This document shows, piece after piece, positions 1 to 8,736 of a stretch of DNA of 32,199 nucleotides. The notes below the pieces were generated by a model that did no database searches, had not been told where the DNA came from, and was given only the letters and a program-made list of their open reading frames with translations. The stretch is from Gemmatimonadota bacterium (GTDB lineage: Bacteria; Gemmatimonadota; Gemmatimonadetes; Longimicrobiales; RSA9). Where the stretch lies: NCBI GenBank assembly GCA_017881445.1, contig JADGQX010000023.1, forward strand, positions 1-32,199, written 5' to 3'. Each line of letters opens with the position of its first letter. Position 1 is the stretch's first letter. A program made the position numbers and the translations under genes.

Positions 1-41
1 GTGAGACGAAGTTGGCTTGCCCCGCGAGAGACCTGGCGGGA

Positions 42-1037
42 TTACGGCGCCGCGAGCCACTCCAGGACGCGCGGCGCGACGTCCGTGAGGCTGGTCAGGC
101 CGCGCGCGAACTTCGTGTGCCCGGGCCCCGCGGCGAGGAACAGGGCGGGGTTGCGGGTGTGCCCGGCGCGGCAGTCCTCCAGGTTGCCGTGATCGCTGGC
201 CACGACCAGGAGCACGTCGGCGGGCAAGGCTTCCAGCACTCCGGCGAGAAACGCATCCACGCGCTCCACGGCGACGATCGCCAAAGCGAGCTCCCGGTGG
301 TGGCCCGCCGCGTCGGTGGTATAGTGCGCGTAAAGTGTCAGGTCGTGGGCGCCGGCGATCGCCGCCAGGTTGCGCCCGGCCTGCTCGGGCGTGACGACGG
401 GCAGGCCGGTGCGCTTCAGCCGCTGGCGGCAGGCGTCGTGCACGAGCTCGCTGGACACCGCCTCCCCGCGCTCGAGCTCGCGCGTATGGCGGGTGAGCGC
501 GCCCGCGCCCAGTGCGGCCAGGGGCGGGCCCGCCCGCAGCGGCCCGGGCAGCCGGGCCAAGTCGCCGCGGGCGAGCGGCTCAGCGGCGAGGGCGAGCAGC
601 TCCTCAGGGTAGGCGTTGGCAAAGGCGACGCGCGCGCCCGCGGCGCGGGCCCGCGCCAGCAGGCTGAGCTGGTGCACGAGCGGGCGCAGCGCCACCGGCA
701 CCCAGGGCCCGAAATGGCGCCCGAAGAGGGCGGGCGCGTCCTCGCCCGTGAGCAGCGCGGCCTGCCCGGTGCCACTCTGCGGCAGCCCGGCCATGCCCAG
801 GGTGGCGTCCAGCCCGATAAGCGTGGCGCCGGCCGCGCTCGCGCCTGCCGACTCCAGCACCGGAGGCGCACCGCCCAGCAGCGCCCGTAGCGCCGGCAGG
901 CGCGCGGCCACCAGCGCATTGACCGCCGGGTCCGCGGGTCCGAGTCCCAAGCCGTCGATGAAGACCAGGAGGATGCGGCCGTGCCCGCCGGCGCCCCGGG
1001 GGAGCGGGACGGCGCCCGGGCGCGCCTCAGAGCCCAA
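42..1037 (-). CDS. Metalloenzyme-superfamily protein (PGM/alkaline phosphatase fold)
   Basis: 331 aa, probably a metal-dependent phosphatase, mutase or phosphodiesterase of the superfamily that includes cofactor-independent phosphoglycerate mutase. Visible metal-site motifs are FIDG near residue 28, PQSGTGQ at 86-92 (nucleophile Ser88 or Thr90), D242 with H246, SDHG at 281-284, and GHTRNP with H293. This is the usual order of ligands. It is shorter than true iPGM (about 510 aa) and lacks a recognisable iPGM insert domain, so the substrate is unknown. The start is a TTG that overlaps the last 11 bases of the DUF167 gene upstream and has GGAG 7 nt before it. No ATG or GTG lies between it and the FIDG motif. 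The two genes are probably translationally coupled. The family call is secure; the reaction is not. Confidence 0.85.
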   Translation of the reverse strand: MGSEARPGAVPLPRGAGGHGRILLVFIDGLGLGPADPAVNALVAARLPALRALLGGAPPVLESAGASAAGATLIGLDATLGMAGLPQSGTGQAALLTGEDAPALFGRHFGPWVPVALRPLVHQLSLLARARAAGARVAFANAYPEELLALAAEPLARGDLARLPGPLRAGPPLAALGAGALTRHTRELERGEAVSSELVHDACRQRLKRTGLPVVTPEQAGRNLAAIAGAHDLTLYAHYTTDAAGHHRELALAIVAVERVDAFLAGVLEALPADVLLVVASDHGNLEDCRAGHTRNPALFLAAGPGHTKFARGLTSLTDVAPRVLEWLAAP

Positions 1038-1317
1038 GCGCGCGCTCCACGTCGGCCACGGCCAGCCCCTCCACCTGCACCACCTTGCTGCGCCCCGTCT
1101 CGCCCGAGACCACGCTCACGCGCGAGGGCGCGACATGCAGCAACTTGGCCAGGAACCGGACCAGTTCCCGGTTCGCCTCGCCTTCCACCGGCGGCGCCGC
1201 CAGGCGCACCTTGAGCGCGCCGTCGTGCTCCCCCACCACCTCGGAGCGCGAGGCGCGGGGCTGCACGCGGACCGACAGCCTGACGGCGCCGGGACGCTGT
1301 TCGATGCGGATGCTCAT
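1027..1317 (-). CDS. DUF167 (YggU-type) small protein
   Basis: 96 aa, a complete DUF167 domain of typical length. The family signatures are [13 protein letters not shown] near residues 17-29, [20 protein letters not shown] around 40-60 and [15 protein letters not shown] near 70-84. The biochemical function of the family is not established. It is the first gene of a two-gene unit with the metalloenzyme downstream, overlapping by 11 bases. No Shine-Dalgarno sequence is visible before the ATG. Instead a -10-like box lies 7 nt upstream, so the message may be leaderless. Confidence 0.9.
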   Translation of the reverse strand: MSIRIEQRPGAVRLSVRVQPRASRSEVVGEHDGALKVRLAAPPVEGEANRELVRFLAKLLHVAPSRVSVVSGETGRSKVVQVEGLAVADVERALGL

Positions 1318-1324
1318 GGGCGGG

Positions 1325-1352
1325 ATGCTACAGACAACGGCACCGTCCGCAA
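1325..1352 (-). promoter_or_regulatory. Putative promoter of the DUF167 gene (leaderless type)
   Basis: On the minus strand a -35-like TTGCGG (1352-1347) is followed after 16 nt by TAGCAT (1330-1325). The ATG begins 7 nt after the -10 box, so the predicted transcript starts at or within a base of the start codon. This fits the missing Shine-Dalgarno. Seen by eye only. Confidence 0.4.
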
Positions 1353-1417
1353 GCGCTCACCTGGCCGTTCCCGTGAACGCCTGCGGCTGCGGTTGCGGCG
1401 GTTGACTCTGGCGCACC

Positions 1418-1443
1418 CGTGAGCGTGAACGATCACGCTCACG
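1418..1443 (-). terminator. Hairpin after the first propeller gene
   Basis: A perfect 11-bp inverted repeat (CGTGAGCGTGA, arms 1418-1428 and 1433-1443) with a 4-nt loop ACGA begins 6 nt beyond the stop codon of the 1450-4602 gene. There is no T-tract, so it may be a GC-type terminator or an mRNA 3' end stabiliser. The rest of 1318-1449 holds only the DUF167 promoter region and GCGG-rich short repeats. Confidence 0.5.
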
Positions 1444-1449
1444 CCCCGA

Positions 1450-4400
1450 CTACCGCGCCGCAGTCGCCTCGCCGCTCGGCACCTCCACCGGTGCCAGCCC
1501 CTTCGCCTGCAGCGCCACGTTGAACGCGGTCAGGTCGGCGCCCAGCGCCTGGCCCAGCGCGTCCAGCTGCACGTGCAGCTTCCCCGACAGCTCCTGCAGC
1601 ACCACGGCCGACTGGTCGGTGGGGCGGGAGTCGGAGCTCTCCACCACCCCTTGCAGCGCCGCGATCTTGTTGTTGAGCATGATGGGGAAGTTGAGCGGGT
1701 CCTCGCTGGCCGCGAGCCGGGTCTGGTAGATGGCGTTCTCGATGGGGCCGAGGCGCCCCAGTAGCGCGTCGGCCAGCCGGTGCACGGTCGCGTCGTCAGT
1801 CTTCTTCTCCCGCTCCTCGATGGCGGAGCGGGTGCCGCGGATGCGCACGACCGCGGCATTGGCCTGGCCGAAGCGGTCGGCGATCCTGGAGGCCAGGTCG
1901 AACTGCGCCTGCAGGTCGGCCAGGGTGACGCCGCGCAGCCGGGGGTCCATCTGGATCTCCAGCGGCTGGGTCTGGACGACGCCATCGGCCGTCAGCCGGA
2001 CCTGGTACGTGCCCGGCACCGCCTTCGGTCCCATGGGCCGCGCGGCCCAGAGGATCATCTTGGGGAAGCCGGTCGGCGCGGCGTAGCGCATGTCCCAGGT
2101 GAACTTGTTGAGCCCGGCCGAGTCGCGGATCGACGTCTGCGCCCGCGGCCCGAAGTCCTCGTCGTCCTCCTCGCCTTCGGCGGCGGCCCGGTGGGCGGAA
2201 TCGGGTTTGGGCGGCGCGGTGGTGAAGCTGCGCACGACCTTGCCGCTGCCGTCCAGGATGTCCAGCACGAGCCTCGTGGCCGGCTTCTTCAGCTGGTAGT
2301 AGATGGCCGCACCCTGGTCCACGGAGCGCACGGCGACGGACGGCCTGTAGAGGAAGACGTCGCCCTGGGCCACCTGCGGGCCCATCTGCCGCAGCAGGTC
2401 CGCGCCGCCGTCCAGGATCCAGGCGGAGCGCCCGTGCGTGGCGATCAGGACGTCGCCCCCCTGGATGACCGCATCCGGCACCTGCGTGTCCGGCAGGTTG
2501 AGGGCGAACGGCTGCCAGCGGGCGCCGTCGTCGAAGGAGACGTGGAAGCCGTGCTCGGTGCCGGCGTAGAGCAGGCCGGCCCGTTTCGGGTCCTCCCGCA
2601 CCACGCGGGCGTAGTCATTCGGCTTGATCCCGGCCGTGATGCGGGTCCAGCTCCGGCCGAAGTCGTCCGTGCGGTAGAGGTAGACGCCCTCGTCGTCCAT
2701 CTGGTAGCGGTTGGCGGCCAGGTAGGCGCTTCCCGCCCGCTGCGGTGACGCTTCCACCATGGAGATGCGGGCGAAGGGCGGCAGCTCTTTCGGCGTCACG
2801 TTGGCCCACGTCTTCCCGGCGTCGCGGGTGAGCTGGACCAGGCCGTCGTCGCTGCCGGTCCAGATGATCCCGGCCTGCACCGGGGAGGGCGCGATGGTGA
2901 AGACCGTGCCGTAGGTCTCGACGCCCGTCTGGTCCAGGGTGATGGGACCGCCGGAAGGGCCGAGCGTCTTGGGGTCGTGCCGGGTCAGGTCGGGGGAGAT
3001 CCGCTCCCAGGACTGGCCCTCGTTCGTGGTGCGCCACAGGTGCTGCGACCCGGCGTAGAGCGTCCTGGGGGCGAGCGGGTCCACCACGATGGGGAAGGTC
3101 CACTGGAAGCGCTCGGCGATGTCACTGGCCGAGTATCCCATGGGGTTGTCCGGCCAGGGGTTGATCGCCCGCTGCTGGCCGTTCGTGCGGTTGAAGGCCG
3201 TCAGCAGCCCACCGTAGCTCCCCGCGAAGTAGACGTCCGGGTCCGTGGGCGAGTTGGCGATGTAGCCGCTCTCGCCGCCGCCCACGGCGAAGGCGTAGCC
3301 GCCACCGCCCGCGGAAAGGAAGCGCCAGTCCTTGCCCGGCACGCAGATGGTGCTGTTGTCCTGCTGCGCGCCACAGGCGAAGTAGGGCCGGTGGTTGTCG
3401 GCGATGATGTGGTAGAGCTGCGCAGTGGGATATGCCTGCCCGGTCCAGGTCTCGCCCCCGTTCACGCTCACGTTGGCGCCGCCGTCGTTCGCCTCGATCA
3501 TGCGCTTGGGGTCGTTGGCCGCGATCCAGAGCGCGTGGTTGTCGCCGTGGGGCGGCCGGATGCTCTGGGGGAAGGTCTTGCCGCCGTCCTTGGAGCGGAA
3601 GAAGGAGACGTTCACCACGTAAACGACGTCCCGGTCCTTGGGATCGGCGTAGATGCGCGTGTAGTAGAAGGCGCGCTGCCGCAGCTTGCGCTCGTCGTTC
3701 GTCCTGGTCCAGGTCGCGCCGGCATCGTCGGAGCGGAACACGCCGCCGTCCTGCGCCTCGACCAGCGCGAACACGCGCTTGGGGTCCGCGGGCGAGACGG
3801 CGACGCCGATCTTGCCCAGGATTCCCCTGGGCAGCCCCGGATTCCGGCTCAGCTCCGTCCAGTGCCCGCCCTCGTCGGTGCTCTTGAAGAGACCGCTGCC
3901 GGGCCCGCCGCTGGAGAGCGACCAGGGCGTGCGGTTGGCATCCCAGAGCGCCGCGTAGAGCACCTTCGGATCGGCGGCATCCATGACCAGGTCGATGGCG
4001 CCCGTGTGGTCGTCCCGGTAGAGCGCCTTCGTCCAGCCCTTGCCACCGTCCGTCGAGTGGTAGACGCCGCGGTCCGGGCCGCGGCCGTACACGTGCCCGA
4101 AGGCCGCGACCCAGACGTCGTCGCAGCTCCGGGGCGAGACCACGATCTTCCCCACCGCCTGGGTGTTCTCCAGGCCGACGTGCTGCCAGCTCTTGCCGCC
4201 GTCGCCGCTGCGATAGACGCCATCGCCCTGCATGATGTTGCCGCGCAGCTCCGTCTCGCCCATGCCGATGTAGACCACGTCGGGGTTGGCCTCGCACACG
4301 GCCACCGCGCCCACGGACGAGCTGCCCAGCTTGCCGTCGGTCACGGCCTTCCAGCTCTGCCCGCCGTCCGTGGTCTTCCACAGCCCGCCGCCGGTGGCGC

Positions 4401-4602
4401 CGAAGTAGTACTCGAGGGGCCGGGCCACGCTCCCCGCCGCCGCGATGGAGCGGCCGCCCCGGTTCGGGCCCACGTTGCGCCAGGTCAGTCCCTTGAGCAC
4501 CCCGGCGACCCCGGCGCTGTCCGGCTGCTGGGCGGCCAGTCCCCCCGCCGCCAGCAGGATGCAGGCGAGGGCGGCCGCGAAGGGAAGGTGGAGTCGAGTC
4601 AT
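1450..4602 (-). CDS. Secreted VPS10/sortilin-like BNR propeller protein (1050 aa)
   Basis: Exported protein with a signal peptide (hydrophobic residues 8-24, likely cleavage near AAQQ). The body is a large beta-propeller built of BNR/Asp-box blades, recognised by repeated forms of S/T-x-D-x-G-x-x-W such as KTTDGGQSW, RSGDGGKSW, KSTDEGGHW, RSDDAGATW, RTTNEGQSW and RTDDFGRSW. Such proteins are often annotated as glycosyl hydrolase or sortilin-like, but no catalytic residues can be assigned, so a binding or scaffold role is equally possible. After the propeller come a beta-rich region ending near PLEIQMDPRL and a helical, charged C-terminal tail of about 130 aa. The gene follows the related 965-aa gene by 30 bp, probably one transcript. 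It is diverged from that neighbour and is not a recent copy. Confidence 0.9.
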   Translation of the reverse strand: MTRLHLPFAAALACILLAAGGLAAQQPDSAGVAGVLKGLTWRNVGPNRGGRSIAAAGSVARPLEYYFGATGGGLWKTTDGGQSWKAVTDGKLGSSSVGAVAVCEANPDVVYIGMGETELRGNIMQGDGVYRSGDGGKSWQHVGLENTQAVGKIVVSPRSCDDVWVAAFGHVYGRGPDRGVYHSTDGGKGWTKALYRDDHTGAIDLVMDAADPKVLYAALWDANRTPWSLSSGGPGSGLFKSTDEGGHWTELSRNPGLPRGILGKIGVAVSPADPKRVFALVEAQDGGVFRSDDAGATWTRTNDERKLRQRAFYYTRIYADPKDRDVVYVVNVSFFRSKDGGKTFPQSIRPPHGDNHALWIAANDPKRMIEANDGGANVSVNGGETWTGQAYPTAQLYHIIADNHRPYFACGAQQDNSTICVPGKDWRFLSAGGGGYAFAVGGGESGYIANSPTDPDVYFAGSYGGLLTAFNRTNGQQRAINPWPDNPMGYSASDIAERFQWTFPIVVDPLAPRTLYAGSQHLWRTTNEGQSWERISPDLTRHDPKTLGPSGGPITLDQTGVETYGTVFTIAPSPVQAGIIWTGSDDGLVQLTRDAGKTWANVTPKELPPFARISMVEASPQRAGSAYLAANRYQMDDEGVYLYRTDDFGRSWTRITAGIKPNDYARVVREDPKRAGLLYAGTEHGFHVSFDDGARWQPFALNLPDTQVPDAVIQGGDVLIATHGRSAWILDGGADLLRQMGPQVAQGDVFLYRPSVAVRSVDQGAAIYYQLKKPATRLVLDILDGSGKVVRSFTTAPPKPDSAHRAAAEGEEDDEDFGPRAQTSIRDSAGLNKFTWDMRYAAPTGFPKMILWAARPMGPKAVPGTYQVRLTADGVVQTQPLEIQMDPRLRGVTLADLQAQFDLASRIADRFGQANAAVVRIRGTRSAIEEREKKTDDATVHRLADALLGRLGPIENAIYQTRLAASEDPLNFPIMLNNKIAALQGVVESSDSRPTDQSAVVLQELSGKLHVQLDALGQALGADLTAFNVALQAKGLAPVEVPSGEATAAR

Positions 4603-4632
4603 TTCCTTGCCTCGGGCAGACGTGAGGGCGGC

Positions 4633-7530
4633 CTACCGTACCGGCCCGGTCGAGCGCGACCACCAGCCGCCCTCGACCACGATCGGGCGCGTCATGGTGA
4701 CATCGCCCACCTTCAGGGTGACCGTGTACCGGCCGGGGAGCACCTGGCGCAGCTCGTCGGGCGTGATCGGCCCGCCCAGCTCACGGGGCCGCGGGTCCTT
4801 GCTGCGGAGGTCCCAGACCAGGCGGTGCAGCCCCGGTCGGCCCGGACCGGTGAGCGTCTGCACCGTGTCGTCCGCGGGCGCCGCGCCGGTGCCGGACGCG
4901 GGGGGAGGCGGCGCCGCCCCCCGACCGCGCCCGGCTGATGGCGGCGTCATCGTCGCCCCGGCAGTGTCCCTGCGGATGGTGAGCGTCACATCCCGGCCCA
5001 GGTCCTTGGCCAGCCAGTAGCTGATGGACGCGCCGTACGCCGGGTTCTCCCCCTTGAAGAAGGCGTCGCCCTCCTCGCCGTACGTGTCCCGCGTGGCATA
5101 CTGCCGGGCGGCCGGCACCTCGAAGAGGAATGCGTCCCGGGCCAGCACCGTATCAGCCAGCTCCTGCAGCGGTGCGATCTCCAGCAGCCAGATGCCGCGT
5201 CCGAAGGTCGGGACCACCAGCTCGCGCGTCACCGGTGCCTCGTTCAGGTCCCGCACCGGCACGATGGGCAGCCCGTTGCGCAGCTGCCCCCAGTGCCCCC
5301 CCTCGTCCGTGCTGGCGAAGAGCCCGCGCTCGGTGCCCGCGAACAGCAGCCGCGGGTTGCGGTAGTCCTCCAGCACCGTGTGGCTGCCCACGCCCCTCGG
5401 CAGGTCCCCGGTCACGCTGGTGAAGGTGGCGCCCGCGTCCGTGGTCCGGAAGATGTGAGGGTCGTAATCGTCGCGGTCGTGGCAGTCGTAGCTCACGTAT
5501 GCCGAGCGCTTGTCGAAATGGGAGGGCGCGATCTCGCTCACCACGCAGCGCTGCACTGCGGCGTCCGGAATGGCGGCGGTGACGTTCCGCCAGCTCTTGC
5601 CGGCGTCGGCCGTGGTCCAGAGGAGCCCGTCGTCGCTGCCCGTCCAGAGCACGGCCGCGTCCAGTGGCGATTCCGCCACCGAGTGCAGGGCATGGTAGCC
5701 GGTGTGGCCGGTGTCGGGCTCGGGGTGCTCGCGGGCCACGCGCGTCATGTCGGGACCCAGGATGCGCCAGCTGCGCCCCCGGTCCGTGAACTTGAAGAGG
5801 TAGTTACCGCCCAGGTAGAGCACGCGCGGGTCGTGGGCAGAGAGGATGAAGGGCGCGTTCCAGTCCCAGCGGAACTCGTACGCGCTCTCCATGCCCGCAT
5901 CTTCCGCCTCGGGATGCATGGGGATGTAGCGCGAGTCGTTCACATCCCAGCGCGAGAGCGCGCCGAACTGGTACTCGGCGTAGCGCACGGTGGGGGAATC
6001 GGCCGGGACGGCGGAGTGGAAGCCATCGCCGCCGTACACTGCGTACCAGTCCGCGGCGGTGATGCCGAAGCGCTCGCGCGTGCGGCTGGGGCCGCACCAG
6101 ACGCCGTTGTCCTGCAGCCCGCCGCAGACGTGGTAGGGCGCACGCGTGCTGTCCAGGTCGGTCTCGTAGAACTGCGCCACCGGGATGAGCTGGTGCGCCC
6201 AGCGCTTGCCGCCGTCGAGGGTGATGTACACGCCGCCGTCGTTGCCCAGCACCATGTGGTCGGAGTCCGCCGGGTCGATCCAGAGGGCGTGGTTGTCCGA
6301 GTGCACGCCCTCCATGCGCTGCGTCGCGATCGTCCGGCCGCCGTCCTTCGAGAGATCGAGCGTGATGGCCGTCAGCCAGACCCTCTGCGGGTCCGAGGGG
6401 TCGGCCCAGACCTCGTTGTAGTAGTAGTCGGGAACCGCCGACAGGTCGTTCTGCCGGGTCCAGGTCGCGCCCGCGTCCTCACTGCGGAACACGCCGCCCT
6501 CCGCGCTCAGCCGCGGGTTGGTCGAGCCCCGCGCCACCTGGATCACGGCGTACACCGTGCGGCGCGACGACGCCGCCAGCGACAGCCCGATGCGCCCCAT
6601 GGCCTCCGTCGGCAGACCGTTCTTCAGCCCGGGGTCCGTCAGTCGCTTCCAGCTCTTCCCGCCATCCACGCTCTTCCAGATGCCGCTGCCCGCGCCCGCG
6701 CCCTCCATGTGGTTGCCGCCCCAGCGCAGCCGGTGCCAGGAGGCGGCGTACAGCACCTCGGGGTTCGTCGGGTCCAGCTTCAGGTCCACGAACCCGGTGG
6801 TGTCGTCCACGAAAAGGATCTTCTGCCAGCTCTTGCCGCCATCCACGGTCTTGTAGATGCCGCGCTCCGCGTTCGGGCCCCAGAGATGCCCCAGCGCGGC
6901 GACGTAGACGATGTCGGGGTTCTTCGGGTGAATCACGATCCGCCCCGTCTGCCGCGAATCCTCCAGCCCCATCCGCTTCCAGCTCTTGCCCGCGTCCTCG
7001 CTCTTCCATACGCCGTCGCCCCAGCTGCTGGAGCGCAGCGAGTTGCGCTCCCCAGTCCCCACCCACACCACTTCCGGCTTCGACGGCGCCACGGCGACAT
7101 CGCCGATCGAGCCCAGCCCCGCCTCCGCGAACGCCGGCTCCCAGGTGACACCCGCGTTCACGGTCTTCCAGACCCCGCCGCCGGCCGTACCGGCGTACAT
7201 CGTCTTGTGTCCGGGCAGCTCCGGCACCGCCAGCGCGGTGATGCGGCCGCTCATGTTGGCCGGACCGATCGAGCGCGGCTTCAGCTCCCGGAGCAGCTGG
7301 GGCTGGGGCTGAGGCTGAGGCTGCTGGGTCGGGGACTGTTGCGCCGCGGTCGGCGCCACCGCCGGCGGAGGCTGGACCGCGGGCTGCGGCGGGCGCGGGG
7401 GAGTCGTGGGCTGCTGGGCGGCCGCCGGGGCGGCGGTCATGCCGGCCAGCAGCGCCAGGACGAGGGCGGATGGCCGGGCGAGAGGGCGGGCGCGGCGGGG
7501 GCCGCGGCCGGCGGAATGGCGCGTGGACAT
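4633..7530 (-). CDS. Secreted VPS10/sortilin-like BNR propeller protein (965 aa)
   Basis: First gene of the tandem propeller pair. The N-terminus is Arg-rich, then has a hydrophobic signal segment (about residues 20-37) ending in AAAQQ. A Pro/Gln-rich linker of about 40 residues with a QPQPQPQ run follows. Asp-box blades include KTVNAGVTW, KSEDAGKSW, KTVDGGKSW, KSVDGGKSW, RSEDAGATW, TTADAGKSW and RTTDAGATF. The chain ends shortly after the segment GRYTVTLKVGDV, so it lacks the helical tail of the downstream paralogue. A Gly/Ala/Pro-rich insertion (about 860-890) precedes that end. The ATG at 7530 has AGGAA 5 nt upstream. It is divergent from mlaE. A surface, binding or glycan-related role is likely; substrate unknown. 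Confidence 0.9.
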   Translation of the reverse strand: MSTRHSAGRGPRRARPLARPSALVLALLAGMTAAPAAAQQPTTPPRPPQPAVQPPPAVAPTAAQQSPTQQPQPQPQPQLLRELKPRSIGPANMSGRITALAVPELPGHKTMYAGTAGGGVWKTVNAGVTWEPAFAEAGLGSIGDVAVAPSKPEVVWVGTGERNSLRSSSWGDGVWKSEDAGKSWKRMGLEDSRQTGRIVIHPKNPDIVYVAALGHLWGPNAERGIYKTVDGGKSWQKILFVDDTTGFVDLKLDPTNPEVLYAASWHRLRWGGNHMEGAGAGSGIWKSVDGGKSWKRLTDPGLKNGLPTEAMGRIGLSLAASSRRTVYAVIQVARGSTNPRLSAEGGVFRSEDAGATWTRQNDLSAVPDYYYNEVWADPSDPQRVWLTAITLDLSKDGGRTIATQRMEGVHSDNHALWIDPADSDHMVLGNDGGVYITLDGGKRWAHQLIPVAQFYETDLDSTRAPYHVCGGLQDNGVWCGPSRTRERFGITAADWYAVYGGDGFHSAVPADSPTVRYAEYQFGALSRWDVNDSRYIPMHPEAEDAGMESAYEFRWDWNAPFILSAHDPRVLYLGGNYLFKFTDRGRSWRILGPDMTRVAREHPEPDTGHTGYHALHSVAESPLDAAVLWTGSDDGLLWTTADAGKSWRNVTAAIPDAAVQRCVVSEIAPSHFDKRSAYVSYDCHDRDDYDPHIFRTTDAGATFTSVTGDLPRGVGSHTVLEDYRNPRLLFAGTERGLFASTDEGGHWGQLRNGLPIVPVRDLNEAPVTRELVVPTFGRGIWLLEIAPLQELADTVLARDAFLFEVPAARQYATRDTYGEEGDAFFKGENPAYGASISYWLAKDLGRDVTLTIRRDTAGATMTPPSAGRGRGAAPPPPASGTGAAPADDTVQTLTGPGRPGLHRLVWDLRSKDPRPRELGGPITPDELRQVLPGRYTVTLKVGDVTMTRPIVVEGGWWSRSTGPVR

Positions 7531-7673
7531 TGGGTTCCTGGGCTGCGGGTCCGGGCGTGGGACCCGGCAATATGCGGCCGCGGCCCGACCCCGGCCAGAC
7601 TGCCCGGCCCATGGCGGCGCCCCCCGGGGGGACTCCCCTTCCCCGCACCCGCCTGGAAAAGTGGGGCATGGGG

Positions 7674-7702
7674 TTCGCTTGCGAGGCCCGGACCCCTACA
7701 TT
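7674..7702 (+). promoter_or_regulatory. Putative mlaE promoter
   Basis: In the 239-bp divergent gap between the propeller genes and mlaE, TACATT (7697-7702) makes a fair -10 box, with TTCGCT (7674-7679) 17 nt upstream as a weak -35. The start codon is 67 nt downstream. On the other strand a CATATT-like box near 7570 might serve the propeller operon, but no convincing -35 was found. Confidence 0.3.
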
Positions 7703-7769
7703 GAGGGGCTTGCTCGCACTCTCGACCCGCGGGCACGGGCTCGATTTCCAGGGGGAGGATGCGCACTTC

Positions 7770-8576
7770 ATGGTGAGGGCGGCGGTGGCGGGGCGGCTGG
7801 TGGTCGAGCGCGTGCTCGTGCGCCTGTCACGGTCCGCGGAAGAGGTGGTCGGCCATGCCGCCGACCTCGCGACCCTGCTCTGGCGCGTGGCGGTGGTCAC
7901 GTTCACCGGGCGCGTGCCGCTGCGTGAGATCGCTGGCCAGATCTACTGGATGGGCATACAGAGCCTGCCCATCGTGCTGATCACGGCCATGCTGTCGGGC
8001 GTCGTGACCTCGCAGCAGGGGGGGTACCAGTTCTCGGGGTCCGTCCCGCTGTATGTCCTGGGCAGCGTGGTGACGGAGTCCGTCATCCTGGAGCTGGCGC
8101 CCGTGCTGACCGCGGTCGTGCTGATCGGCCGTGTGGGCGCCCGCATCACGGCTGAGATCGGCACCATGAAGGTCTCCGAGCAGATCGACGCCATGAACGC
8201 CCTCGGCCGCGACCCCGTGCAGGTGCTCGTGGCCCCGCGCGTGCTGGCCGGCATCATCGTCGTCCCGCTGCTCGTGGGCATCGCGGACCTGGTCGGCGTC
8301 TATGCGGGTATGCGCTCGGCCCAGATGACGGTCGGACTGGGCAAGGAGACCTTCTTCTACGGCGCGCGCCTGTTCTGGCACAGCTACGACCTGTTCTACT
8401 CGCTCGCCAAGGGGCTCGCCTTCGGCTTCGCCATCCCCGTGATCGCCACGCACATGGGGTTCCGCACGCAGGGCGGCGCGGAGGGCGTCGGCAAGGCCAC
8501 CACCGCCTCCGTCATGTTCATGACGCTGGCCGTGCTGGTCATGGACGCCCTCTTCCCGCCGCTGCTGCTGCAGTGA
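7770..8576 (+). CDS. mlaE: MlaE-family ABC transporter permease
   Basis: 268 aa, the inner-membrane permease of an MCE/Mla lipid transporter, which moves phospholipids or other lipids between inner and outer membrane. It has the family signature EIGTMKVSEQIDAM at residues 129-142, about five hydrophobic segments (strongest near 62-80, 95-125, 150-175 and 240-262) and an N-terminal amphipathic region. The frame is open to 7470, but conservation starts near the ATG at 7770, which has GGAGG about 12 nt upstream. The upstream extension is Gly/Pro/Arg-rich and implausible. It is followed by mlaF and mlaD. No mlaC, mlaB or mlaA lies nearby. Confidence 0.93.
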   Translation: MVRAAVAGRLVVERVLVRLSRSAEEVVGHAADLATLLWRVAVVTFTGRVPLREIAGQIYWMGIQSLPIVLITAMLSGVVTSQQGGYQFSGSVPLYVLGSVVTESVILELAPVLTAVVLIGRVGARITAEIGTMKVSEQIDAMNALGRDPVQVLVAPRVLAGIIVVPLLVGIADLVGVYAGMRSAQMTVGLGKETFFYGARLFWHSYDLFYSLAKGLAFGFAIPVIATHMGFRTQGGAEGVGKATTASVMFMTLAVLVMDALFPPLLLQ

Positions 8577-8622
8577 GGCGACGCGGCGGCGGCGGCGAAA
8601 GGTGGAGATGGCCCGGCGGTCG

Positions 8623-8645
8623 GCGGCGACCGGGATCGTCGCCGC
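8623..8645. other. Small hairpin in the mlaE-mlaF gap
   Basis: The 160-bp gap between mlaE and mlaF contains an 8-bp perfect inverted repeat GCGGCGAC/GTCGCCGC with a 7-nt loop. No T-tract follows. It could tune the ratio of permease to ATPase by RNA processing or partial termination. I see no gene and no clear promoter in the gap. Confidence 0.35.
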
Positions 8646-8736
8646 GTCGCCCCATCGCCCCCTCTCCCGGGCTTCGGTCGGGGGGAACTCGCGAGCGCGG
8701 GCTCGGCTTCAATCGGGGCCTGGACGCAAGGAACGA

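Noticed and set aside
1-41. Possible gene end at the left edge
   Set aside because: The short open frame has no similarity and overlaps the metalloenzyme gene on the other strand.
4633-4680. C-terminal truncation of the 965-aa propeller by frameshift
   Set aside because: No remnant of a helical tail is found in other frames, and the next gene begins only 30 bp on.
2977-4938. Long plus-strand open frame opposite the propeller genes
   Set aside because: High GC gives long open frames opposite real genes. The translation has no domain and is Val/Arg/Gly/Ala-rich. The minus strand encodes clear Asp-box proteins.
1450-7530. Recent tandem duplication of the propeller gene
   Set aside because: The two proteins share only the blade pattern. 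They differ in linker, tail and most residues, so any duplication is old.
5293-7704. 803-codon plus-strand open frame
   Set aside because: Antisense shadow of the 965-aa propeller gene; low-complexity composition, no motifs.
7470-7769. N-terminal extension of MlaE
   Set aside because: Gly/Arg/Pro-rich, spans the divergent promoter region and overlaps the propeller gene start; the Shine-Dalgarno supports 7770.
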